A stretch of DNA of 47,756 nucleotides from Corynebacterium sp. HMSC04H06 (GTDB lineage: Bacteria > Actinomycetota > Actinomycetes > Mycobacteriales > Mycobacteriaceae): contig NZ_KV823395.1 of NCBI RefSeq assembly GCF_001815935.1, positions 1-47,756 on the forward strand, read 5' to 3'. The position numbers and the translations under genes were made by a program. The notes under the pieces were generated by a model. It did not search any database, had not been told where the DNA came from, and saw only the letters and a list, made by a program, of their open reading frames with translations. Shown in pieces: positions 26,467-33,320 of this stretch; the stretch's first letter is position 1, and each line of letters starts with the position of its first letter.

Positions 26467-26493
26467 GCTGAGGGCACAGCTTGTGTCCTCAGC
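26467..26493 (+). promoter_or_regulatory. Hairpin in the ABC-F leader
   Basis: GCTGAGGGCACA (26467-26478) pairs with TGTGTCCTCAGC (26482-26493) around a three-base loop, with a single G-U pair. No U-tract follows; the ABC-F Shine-Dalgarno (AGAAAGG, near 26510) lies about 17 nt further on. It could be an attenuator or a translation-control stem. Confidence 0.55.
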
Positions 26494-26526
26494 TGGGCTA
26501 TCGGCTTGTAGAAAGGGCATCTTCCT

Positions 26527-28173
26527 GTGCGATTTTCTGATTCACAATCATCAATTTCTTTTCAAGACTTGGGGTTGACTTGGTCCAACGGGACCCCTTG
26601 TTTTTCGCATGTTACGGGCCATCTTGGCCGCGGCGTGACCGGCTTAATCGGAACCAACGGATCGGGCAAAACGAGCCTCTTGCGTGTACTCAACGGTAAC
26701 CTCAATGCTTCCTCGGGCAACTTTCAAGTCCCCGACTCAGTCGCGTACTTGCCGCAAAAGTTGGACATAGCTGATGCGAAAACGATCGCGGATATGTTCG
26801 GGATAAGGGACTTAATCGATGCACTGAGTGCGTTGGAATCCGGAGCTTATGATGAAGCTCTGTTCGAGCGCGTCGGGGATGATTGGGATGTGCCGGAGCA
26901 GATCCTAGCGGAGCTTTCTCGCTATGGTTTGAGTTATTTATTGGATTCGGACGACGGGGAAGGGACGTCGCCATTGGAGTTTTTTCGACGACCGGTTACT
27001 TCTTTGTCTGGGGGTGAAACAATGCAGATTGCTCTGTGCGCTGTATTGCTTGGTGGCCCCGACTATCTCTTGTTGGATGAGCCTACGAACAATTTAGACA
27101 CGGGTGCACGTAAACGACTCATGGCTATGCTTCAAACCGCCAATGTTTCCGCATTGGTTGCGAGTCATGACCGGCAACTCCTCCATTCCGTCGATCGAAT
27201 AGCAGAGCTTTACGACGGACAGTTGCGAGTTTTTGAGGGAAACTACGAGGCGTATCAAGAGGTTGTTCGGCAGGAGCAAGAGCATGCTGCTCACGACCTC
27301 AAGGATGCGCGTCAAGAAGAGCGGCGACAGATACGGGAGCAACAGGCTTTACAGACCCGCCTTGCACGGGACGCCCGCCGTGGCCGGCAGTTCTCGAAGA
27401 GTAAACGGAAACCTGGAATGGCGCTGGGAAATGACAAAAATCGTCACGAAAAGAAGTCTGCGAAGCGAAAAGCGGGGCAGAAGCAGGCGCTGGAACGTTC
27501 GAGGCGAAACGTGCAAAAGGCGCAGTTGCACCTGAGAGAGGAAGAAAAGGTCTATATTGACCTCGAGGATACTGTCCTAGCTTATGGGACGAAAGTATTG
27601 CAACTCAGTCTAAACGATCCAGCGTTGGCTACTGAGACCTGCCCGGCCATGGTGACGATCACGGGGCCGGAGAAGCTGCGCATCGCAGGTGCTAATGGAG
27701 CTGGTAAGACTACTCTTCTCCGGAGCATCGTAGGTCAAGAGCCGAAGCTTGCCGGACGTTATAGCGTTGATTATGTGTTGGGGGAATTTGGCTATTTGCC
27801 TCAGGCAATATCCCTCCCAGAAGACAAGACCGTTTGGGAGGTTGTCACGGAGGCCAACCGGCGAGTTGAACCGCAACGGCTGCGGAATAAATTGGCTGAG
27901 TTGTTGTTCCGCGATGACGATGTCCACGCTCACGTCAACGCATTGTCCGGAGGCGAGCGTTTTAGGGTGGCTTTTGCTTACGAGCTCTTGAGAGATCCTC
28001 CTCCAAAGCTATTGATCCTCGATGAACCGACAAACAACTTGGATATTCCGACCGTAAATTGGTTAGCTGAAGTGCTGCAGTCTTACCAAGGAGCGTTAGT
28101 TGTAGTCAGCCATGACGAAGAGTTTTGTGCCGAGATCGGATTCTCTCAAAAAATCGTACTGCCGAGGCTGTAG
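26527..28173 (+). CDS. ABC-F family ATPase (ribosome-protection type)
   Basis: The 548-residue protein has two ABC ATPase domains and no membrane segments, as in ABC-F translation factors. Domain 1: Walker A GTNGSGKT (42-49), signature LSGGE near 160, Walker B LLLDEPTNNLD near 180. A charged helical linker (about 235-330) precedes domain 2: Walker A GANGAGKT near 388, signature LSGGERFR near 475, Walker B LLILDEPTNNLD near 495. ABC-F proteins act at the ribosomal E site; many low-GC mobile copies protect against antibiotics. The gene is clearly AT-richer than its neighbours, lies next to insertion sequences and has a leader ORF, all supporting acquired resistance, but no drug class can be read off. 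Start GTG 26527 has AGAAAGG about 10 nt upstream. Confidence 0.85.
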   Translation: MRFSDSQSSISFQDLGLTWSNGTPCFSHVTGHLGRGVTGLIGTNGSGKTSLLRVLNGNLNASSGNFQVPDSVAYLPQKLDIADAKTIADMFGIRDLIDALSALESGAYDEALFERVGDDWDVPEQILAELSRYGLSYLLDSDDGEGTSPLEFFRRPVTSLSGGETMQIALCAVLLGGPDYLLLDEPTNNLDTGARKRLMAMLQTANVSALVASHDRQLLHSVDRIAELYDGQLRVFEGNYEAYQEVVRQEQEHAAHDLKDARQEERRQIREQQALQTRLARDARRGRQFSKSKRKPGMALGNDKNRHEKKSAKRKAGQKQALERSRRNVQKAQLHLREEEKVYIDLEDTVLAYGTKVLQLSLNDPALATETCPAMVTITGPEKLRIAGANGAGKTTLLRSIVGQEPKLAGRYSVDYVLGEFGYLPQAISLPEDKTVWEVVTEANRRVEPQRLRNKLAELLFRDDDVHAHVNALSGGERFRVAFAYELLRDPPPKLLILDEPTNNLDIPTVNWLAEVLQSYQGALVVVSHDEEFCAEIGFSQKIVLPRL

Positions 28174-28331
28174 AGGAATGCGTGCACACACGGGAGCGCT
28201 AGTGATTAAAAGACAGAGATGAAAACCGGACAATTCATGCCCACGCCTGCGGCCCGAGTAAACACCATTGTTCATATCGTCTCGCCAGTGTTTGGGCCTG
28301 GCCCCCGGAAAGTGGACACGTCGGGGGTTAG

Positions 28332-29228
28332 TTATGCTGCTTTGGCCAGTGTAGCTGAAGTCTCGGCTTCAAAGACGTCAGGAGCTACAAGATTGCACCA
28401 GGAGTGCCGCCGGCGTGTGTTATAGCGCATGCACCACCGGAAGACTTCTTGGCGGCAGGAGATCGGATTGTCAAAGACTTTCCGCTCTCGCAGTACTTCC
28501 CGCTTTAAGGTGGCGTTAAATGATTCTGCTAGGGCGTTATCCGCACTCGTTCCTACCGCTCCCATGGGCTGGCGCACACCCAGCGACGAACAGTAATTTC
28601 TGAAGGCTTGTGAGGTGTACACACTGCCGTGATCGGAATGGAATATAGCCCCGTTAAGACTGCCACGCACACCATGCGCGTGGGATAGAGCATCGGTGAC
28701 CAGTGAGACTCGCATGTGGTCTGCGAGTGCATAACCTGCAAGTTTGCGTGAATATGTGTCAATAACTGTGGCCAAATACATGTTTGTGCCTCCCCTACAC
28801 GGCAGGTAGGTAATATCGCCGACATAGACGCGGTTCGGCTCGTTGGCTGTGAATTTGCGGCCTAGTAAATCTGGCATGACGCGGTGGCCAGGCTTACGCC
28901 TGGTAGTGATGCATCGGCGACGTGTGGTAAAACCTTTAAGTCCCATGGCTTTCATGATGCGTGCGACCTTCTTGTGATTTATCGGGCCAAAGCTCGTATC
29001 GGCTTTAAGGCTTGCAGCGATGCGCTTAGCCCCGTAAAGACCATGCTCATCATCGAAGATGGTTGTGATCCTTGCACCAATGGCGGCGTCAGAATACATC
29101 TTTAACCTGCGCTTTTCACGGGTCTGGGCCCATTTATAAAACGAGGAACGATTCAGCTTTAATACGTGGCACATCCGCTTAACCGAGTATTCGGTTCGGT
29201 GGTCATAGACAAACTGGAAGCGGATCAC
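28332..29228 (-). CDS. IS3-family transposase OrfB (DDE integrase)
   Basis: The 298-residue OrfB has an N-terminal HTH_21-like region (HVLKLNRSSFYKWAQ) and an rve integrase core with the DDE residues in VGDITYLP, FHSDHGSVYTS and ALAESFNATLKRE. It appears intact. The start GTG 29228 overlaps the reconstructed OrfA stop (TGGTGA). Normal transposition needs an OrfAB fusion made by frameshifting; the upstream orfA is damaged, so activity is doubtful. Confidence 0.9.
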   Translation of the reverse strand: MIRFQFVYDHRTEYSVKRMCHVLKLNRSSFYKWAQTREKRRLKMYSDAAIGARITTIFDDEHGLYGAKRIAASLKADTSFGPINHKKVARIMKAMGLKGFTTRRRCITTRRKPGHRVMPDLLGRKFTANEPNRVYVGDITYLPCRGGTNMYLATVIDTYSRKLAGYALADHMRVSLVTDALSHAHGVRGSLNGAIFHSDHGSVYTSQAFRNYCSSLGVRQPMGAVGTSADNALAESFNATLKREVLRERKVFDNPISCRQEVFRWCMRYNTRRRHSWCNLVAPDVFEAETSATLAKAA

Positions 29229-29526
29229 CAGTGAGTCTCTTTAAGCAAAATATTTGGCGGCCTTGCGCAGGATGTCGCGTTCTTCGCGCAGTTTTGCGTT
29301 TTCTTTTGTCTAGCTGGCGAATCCGTTCGGAATCATTCGCCGCTTGGGCTTTATCCTGCACGGCTTTAATGCGGGCACGTTTTCCGGTGCCGTACTTCTT
29401 GACCCAAGAATGCAGCGAGGCACGGTTGATACCGAGCTCTGCTGATGCTGAGTTCAGCGAGAGGTCCTCATTGTTTTCATAGAGAGCCACAGCATCGCGT
29501 TTGAACTGTTCGGAGTACCTGGACAT
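29225..29526 (-). pseudogene. IS3-family OrfA, frameshifted
   Basis: From ATG 29526 the protein reads MSRYSEQFKRDAVALYENNE with the HTH of IS3 OrfA. At GACAAAAGAAAAC an extra A breaks the frame; the next frame gives ENAKLREERDILRKAAKYFA. A second extra base (T, near 29241) then hides the expected KETHW and TGA end. Removing both restores a normal OrfA of about 100 residues overlapping OrfB. Confidence 0.75.
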
Positions 29527-29599
29527 GGTGGTAGATTACCTTTCTTCCAGCCCGACTGGGCTGGATATCAGGTGTCCACCAAACAGGGGTCAGGCCCCG

Positions 29600-30610
29600 T
29601 GGGTAGCATCGAGTTGGCCATACCGAAATTGCGACACGGCGCCTTCTTCCCCGACTGGGCGCACACGGGCCGAGCGCGCTGACGACGGTGATCGCCACCT
29701 GCTACCTCAAAGGGGGGTGTCGACGCGCAGGAGAAACGACCTGGTCGCCAGCCTGGGGATCACCAACCTGTCGAAGTTGAAGGTCCCCGAGATGGCCGAA
29801 GACCTCGACGCCATGGTCGAGGATTTCCGCGCCCGCCCCCTAGATACCGGCGCCTACCTCTATGTTTCCTGCAAGACGTTGACCATGAAGGTTCGCGAAG
29901 GAGGCCGAGTGGTCAAGACTTCTGTCCTGCTGGCCACCGGTGTCAACGCCGAAGGGTATCGGGAGTTGTTAGGCATGCAGTTCGCCACGAGCGAGTCTGT
30001 CGCGTCGTGGATGGACTTCTTCCGCGACCTCACAGCCCGCGGCCTGAATGAGGTTTACCTAGTCACCAGCGACGCCCACCTGGGCATCTAGCACGCCATC
30101 GGCGAGGTCTTGCCCCCACGCCTCCTGGCAACGCTGCCGCAGGCATTTCGCGAAGAACTTCTCCGGCCTCGTGCCGAAAACGCAGCGGCCGACGTTACCG
30201 GCGATGTTTCACACCATTTTCGGCAACCGGATGCGGCATCGGTGTAGACCCAGGCGAGGGAGGTGGGCAGCTACTGTGAACAGAAGTTCCCGCACGTCGC
30301 AGACTACCTGGAGGAATCCTCCGATGAGCTACTGGCATGTACGAACACGCCCTAGAGTGTGTGGACGAAGGTGTGGTCGAATAACCCGACCGTACGACTG
30401 AATCCTGAGATCCGCCGGCGCGCCGACGTCGTCGGGATCTTTCCGGACCGCGATGCCGTGGTACGTCTGGTCGGGGCGGCGCTCGCCGAGCAGCATGAGG
30501 ACTGGCCCCAGCAGAAGCGCTCCATGTCGCTGACGAGTCTGGAGAAAACCAGGGCGATGATGAGCGCCAGTATCATCGACGCCGACGAAACGCATCAGGG
30601 GATCGCATGA
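29600..30610 (+). pseudogene. Decayed IS256-family (mutator) transposase
   Basis: Pieces of one IS256-type transposase occur in order across several frames: SIELAIPKLRHGAFFPDW (about 29602), then GVSTRRRNDLVASLGITNLS to LVTSDAHLGI (29717-30090). A stop replaces the next codon, followed by SWQRCRRHFAKNF, VADYLEESSDELLAC, and finally [20 protein letters not shown] to the end at 30610. The N-terminal third is missing and the left edge is the IS3 inverted repeat. At least four frame breaks or stops rule out function. Confidence 0.8.
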
Positions 30611-30619
30611 GCCGGCCCC

Positions 30620-30649
30620 GGTGTCGGGGGCGTGCCGGCCCCTGACACC
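30620..30649. repeat. Inverted repeat after the IS256 remnant
   Basis: GGTGTCGGGGGC (30620-30631) and GCCCCTGACACC (30638-30649) form a 12-bp stem with one mismatch, 10 bp after the transposase stop. It may be a remnant IS end or a terminator. Confidence 0.45.
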
Positions 30650-30706
30650 GCCACACTGCTTGCTTTATCCGAAGGGCAGATACGCCACTCACACGGATTT
30701 GACCGA

Positions 30707-30970
30707 CTACCTTGGTGGCTGCATGTCGCTCACCTTCGGAATGACGCCGCTGGACAACAGCTCCTTGAGCTTTGGCCTAATTGCGGTTCCGAAGTTCTCT
30801 ATCCCCGTCCCTTTGTAGGCGCGGTCAAACTCGTGAGCAATTTTCCGAGCTTTCGAATCACTAGTCATGTTCGACTCGGCAATGCGCTTGATGTTGCGGT
30901 TTGCTGCGTTTGCCGCGGACGTGCTGGGTCGAGCAAAGTTTTTTGGTAGCTCGAACTTGAAATTAGCCAT
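30707..30970 (-). CDS. Small protein of the DUF2188 unit
   Basis: An 87-residue basic, soluble protein begins MANFKFELPKNFARPSTSAA. GAAAGGAA lies about 7 nt before the ATG. It follows the DUF2188 gene on the same strand after a 61-bp gap and is probably co-transcribed with it. The predicted fold is mostly helical. I do not recognise a family; the size and setting suggest phage or plasmid cargo. Confidence 0.6.
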   Translation of the reverse strand: MANFKFELPKNFARPSTSAANAANRNIKRIAESNMTSDSKARKIAHEFDRAYKGTGIENFGTAIRPKLKELLSSGVIPKVSDMQPPR

Positions 30971-31031
30971 GATTAGATTCCTTTCGTTTCACGGCCTGGA
31001 TGAAAACGCTTGTAGATGTTCCCCTGTGGAT

Positions 31032-31256
31032 CTAGCCACGGGGAGGGAAGTCGTCCTCGCCGTAGCTATCTCGGGACCGGATCTGGCCGTCGCGACCATG
31101 GATTGTGAATTCGGCCTTCTGGTTTCGAGCGATGGGGCGCCCATACTCGATTGCATCTTTTTGGGTGTCGAACTTCTTGATGGGCTTACTTGAGCCTTTA
31201 CGCTGGAACTTCCACTTGTCCCCATTGGGAGAGACGTTGTAATTCTTGGCTCCCAT
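31032..31256 (-). CDS. DUF2188 domain protein
   Basis: The 74-residue product fits DUF2188, a short family of unknown function: it starts MGAKNYNVSPNGDKWKFQRK, then FDTQKDAIEYGRPIARNQ, and ends in the characteristic IHGRDGQIRSRDSYGEDDFPP. The frame is open upstream, but ATG 31256 fits the family start and is preceded by GGAAGG 11 nt away. DUF2188 genes are frequent in mobile DNA. Several hairpins lie just upstream. Confidence 0.75.
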   Translation of the reverse strand: MGAKNYNVSPNGDKWKFQRKGSSKPIKKFDTQKDAIEYGRPIARNQKAEFTIHGRDGQIRSRDSYGEDDFPPRG

Positions 31257-31274
31257 TTGAAACCAATCCTTCCT

Positions 31275-31402
31275 GCACGCCTGAATTCGGCGTGCCATGT
31301 GGCGCGAGCGGAAAGGAACGCTGGTACTGTCGCACGAAGAGAGAATCGCCAAATTTTCTTCGTGTGAAGCCCCTGCGCCGCCCCTGCGGTTGCAGGGGCT
31401 TT
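31275..31402 (-). promoter_or_regulatory. Hairpin-rich leader of the DUF2188 unit
   Basis: Three structures lie upstream of the DUF2188 gene: GCACGCC/GGCGTGC at 31275-31295 (next to its Shine-Dalgarno), CACGAAGA/TCTTCGTG at 31333-31364, and a triple CCCCTGC-type array at 31367-31402. In the array, GCAGGGGC (31392-31399) can pair with CCCCTGC at 31381-31387 (GGTT loop) or with GCCCCTGC at 31369-31376. The two pairings exclude each other, as in attenuators. Confidence 0.4.
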
Positions 31403-31469
31403 GCTCGCTAAGAATGAACCTAGCACAGATGGTCGACATAGTTACACGGATGGGATTCCACCCCCGCCC

Positions 31470-31630
31470 TGTGGATAAATCTGTGAATGTACTTGTTGAT
31501 AGCCTGTGGATAAAATGGTATCCACAGGGAAGGGGTGTAAAAGTAGGTCAAAATTGCGTATTTTGAGCCAAAATGGTAACTGGAATCAGGCAAACGGGCT
31601 TAGCGGAATGAGACTTGGCCCTGTGGATAA
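31470..31630. repeat. Cluster of DnaA-box-like repeats
   Basis: TGTGGATAA, the complement of the DnaA box TTATCCACA, occurs exactly at 31470-31478, 31505-31513 and 31622-31630. An inverted near-copy (TATCCACA) lies at 31519-31526. The second and fourth form a palindrome with 10-bp arms (CCTGTGGATA/TATCCACAGG). The segment is AT-richer than its surroundings and holds no credible gene. A partial TGTGGAT also occurs near 31024. This may be a replication-origin remnant. Confidence 0.55.
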
Positions 31631-31679
31631 CTTTGTCTAGTGGCGCAGTTTTGTGACTAAATAGTGACGTAATTCATAA

Positions 31680-31711
31680 CGCCCCCGCTACGAATTCTCG
31701 TAGCGGGGGCG
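31680..31711. terminator. Perfect 14-bp stem-loop
   Basis: CGCCCCCGCTACGA and TCGTAGCGGGGGCG form a perfect stem with an ATTC loop, followed by GTTTAGG on the plus strand. It is likely a terminator, or a structural part of the adjacent origin-like region. Confidence 0.55.
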
Positions 31712-31792
31712 TTTAGGTATTCGGCACGGGGGCGTGCCGGCGACCGTGCCGGAATGCGTAACGGTGCCGAACCGGGTGCCCGTAGCGGGGAA

Positions 31793-31976
31793 CTACAGTT
31801 TCGGCATCCGCTCCGTGTGACACATCGAGATCAAAGCGGTTAAAGAATCGGCCTGCTTAATCTGCGACTCGAAGGCAAGAGGTAGCCCCATGACTGGTCC
31901 TCATAGTCGGGGTGAATAATCAACTTCCGCATCACACGCTCAGCTGCCTGTCGCTTTGCCTCGACGGTCTCATCAC
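31793..31976 (-). pseudogene. 3' remnant of an unknown gene cut by the second IS3 element
   Basis: On the minus strand, directly from the IS edge, one frame reads DETVEAKRQAAERVMRKLII and then HPDYEDQ. The neighbouring frame continues with MGLPLAFESQIKQADSLTAL to a TAG at 31793. This looks like the end of one protein with a single frameshift near 31897. The family is not recognised. Confidence 0.45.
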
Positions 31977-32026
31977 TGAAGCGTCCTGGGTTTAGTTCCT
32001 GCCTTTGCTAAGGAAGGATTGGCACT

Positions 32027-32340
32027 ATGCCCAGAAAGTATTCCGCCGAATTCAAGGAGAAGGCGGTCCATCAAGTCCTAGAGATGGTCCGTCTGGAGTC
32101 CTGCTCACGGCACGCGTACGAGGAAGTCGGAGAGCTCCTTGGCGTGTCCCACCACACGTTACGCGCCTGGTACCGCGACAGCGCCGCCCATGAGCAGGCC
32201 GCACCAACAGATGGCGAAACCATGGAAGAAGAGATCAAACGGCTACGCCGGGAAAACCGCGAGCTAAAACGAGCCAACGGAATCCTCAAGACTGCCTCGG
32301 CTTTTTCGCGGCGAAACTCGACCGACCCACGACCAGATGA
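32027..32340 (+). pseudogene. IS3-family OrfA, frameshifted near its end
   Basis: From ATG 32027 (MPRKYSAEFKEKAVHQVLEM) the HTH and leucine-zipper part (EEEIKRLRRENRELKRANGI) are normal up to LKTASAF. A run of five Ts shifts the frame; six Ts would give FFAAKLDRPTTR and a TGA overlapping the OrfB ATG, the usual arrangement. As written, the frame runs on to 32443 with non-coding character. A programmed slip at the T-run is an alternative. Confidence 0.65.
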
Positions 32341-33245
32341 TCTCCTATATCGACGAGTACAAGGAGCAATTTGGAGTCGAGGCCATCTGCCGTGTTCTGA
32401 AACAAGCAGACCGTGGATTCATCACCTCCCGCGGCTACCGTAAAGCCACCACCCGCGCCCCGAGCGCCAGGGTCTTAAGCGATAGCCTGCTTATTCCAGA
32501 GATTCAGCGCGTCCATGCGGAAAACTTCTCGGTCTACGGCATCCGCAAGATTTGGCACGCCATGAACCGTGAGGGGTTTCATATCGGCAGCGACAAAACC
32601 GCACGCCTGATGAAACTTGCAGGTGTGTCTGGTCGACGACGTGGACGCACCCCGGTGACCACGATCAGCCCTAAAGTGCCGGATCATCGTCCGGATCTTG
32701 TGCAGCGAAACTTCCGGGCAACAGCACCTGGGCGACTTTGGGTCGCCGACATTACCTATGTTCGCACCCTGTCAGGATTCGCGTACACCGCGTTTGTCAT
32801 TGACGTCTACAGTCGCAAAATAGTCGGTGTTGCCACCCGCTCTACGATGCGCACCGATGCGCTGCCGATGGAGGCACTGGAACATGCATTAACGACTGCC
32901 GATCGAATCCACGGCGACCAGCTGATACACCACAGTGACCGGAGAAGTCAGCACGTGTCCCTGAAGTACTCCACCGCTTTAGCCGAAGCCGAGATCCGGC
33001 CGAGTGTCGGCACAGTCGGCGATTCCTATGCCAACGCGCTGGCCGAGACAGTCAATGGTCTCTACAAGGCTGAACTTATCCATCCTCAAGGCCCGTGGAC
33101 ATCAGTAGGCGAAGTCGAGCTAGCCACCCTGCGGTGGGTGCACTGGTGGAACACCAAACGCCTTCACGAGGCGTTGGACTACGCCACCCCACAGGAAGTC
33201 GAAACCGAGTACTATCTCACCGCGCCCATCAGCACAGGGCCGTAA
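32337..33245 (+). CDS. IS3-family transposase OrfB
   Basis: The 302-residue OrfB starts MISYIDEYKEQFGVEAICRV and has the DDE integrase core: Asp in WVADITYVRT, Asp in HHSDRRSQHVS, Glu in NALAETVNGLYK. The usual HSDRGSQYVS motif is altered to HSDRRSQHVS, a small departure beside the catalytic Asp. Otherwise it is full length. It would move this element together with OrfA. Confidence 0.9.
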   Translation: MISYIDEYKEQFGVEAICRVLKQADRGFITSRGYRKATTRAPSARVLSDSLLIPEIQRVHAENFSVYGIRKIWHAMNREGFHIGSDKTARLMKLAGVSGRRRGRTPVTTISPKVPDHRPDLVQRNFRATAPGRLWVADITYVRTLSGFAYTAFVIDVYSRKIVGVATRSTMRTDALPMEALEHALTTADRIHGDQLIHHSDRRSQHVSLKYSTALAEAEIRPSVGTVGDSYANALAETVNGLYKAELIHPQGPWTSVGEVELATLRWVHWWNTKRLHEALDYATPQEVETEYYLTAPISTGP

Positions 33246-33307
33246 AAGAAGCGGAACTAAACCCAGGACGCTTCAGATTCCTTCTACGAAAACCTCGAGC
33301 TACCGGG

Positions 33308-33313
33308 TATGAT
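33308..33313 (+). promoter_or_regulatory. -10 element of the ATPase/TOPRIM pair
   Basis: TATGAT lies 7 nt before ATG 33321 and 32 bp past the right end of the IS3 element. No Shine-Dalgarno is present, so the message may be leaderless. The best -35 match is poor. Confidence 0.5.
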
Positions 33314-33320
33314 CTGGGGC

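Larger units (their letters stand above)
28294..29597 (-). mobile_element. IS3-family insertion sequence (first copy)
   Basis: The element is about 1304 bp. The ends are imperfect 26-bp inverted repeats: GGGCCTGGCCCC...GTGGACAC at 28294-28319 and its counterpart at 29572-29597 (GTGTCCAC...GGGGTCAGGCCC), with about five mismatches. OrfA and OrfB lie on the minus strand. The 3-bp flanks (TTT and CGT) do not match, so no target duplication is seen. The right end abuts a truncated IS256-type transposase. Confidence 0.8.
31977..33275 (+). mobile_element. IS3-family insertion sequence (second, different element)
   Basis: The element is about 1299 bp with perfect 23-bp terminal inverted repeats: TGAAGCGTCCTGGGTTTAGT plus TCC at 31977-31999, and the complement at 33253-33275. 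OrfA and OrfB are on the plus strand. The 3-bp flanks (CAC and GAT) differ, so no target duplication is seen. Its proteins differ clearly from those of the first copy. Confidence 0.88.

Noticed and set aside
31361..31711. CRISPR array or tRNA in the repeat-rich segment
   Set aside because: The repeats are hairpins and 9-bp boxes without regular spacing, and no cloverleaf is visible.
28294..33275. One composite transposon bounded by the two IS3 elements
   Set aside because: The two elements have different inverted repeats and different transposases, so they cannot act as matched ends.
33309..33320. ATG 33309 as the start of the ATPase
   Set aside because: This ATG is part of the TATGAT -10 hexamer; ATG 33321 gives the family-like N-terminus MLTRFEVNGF.
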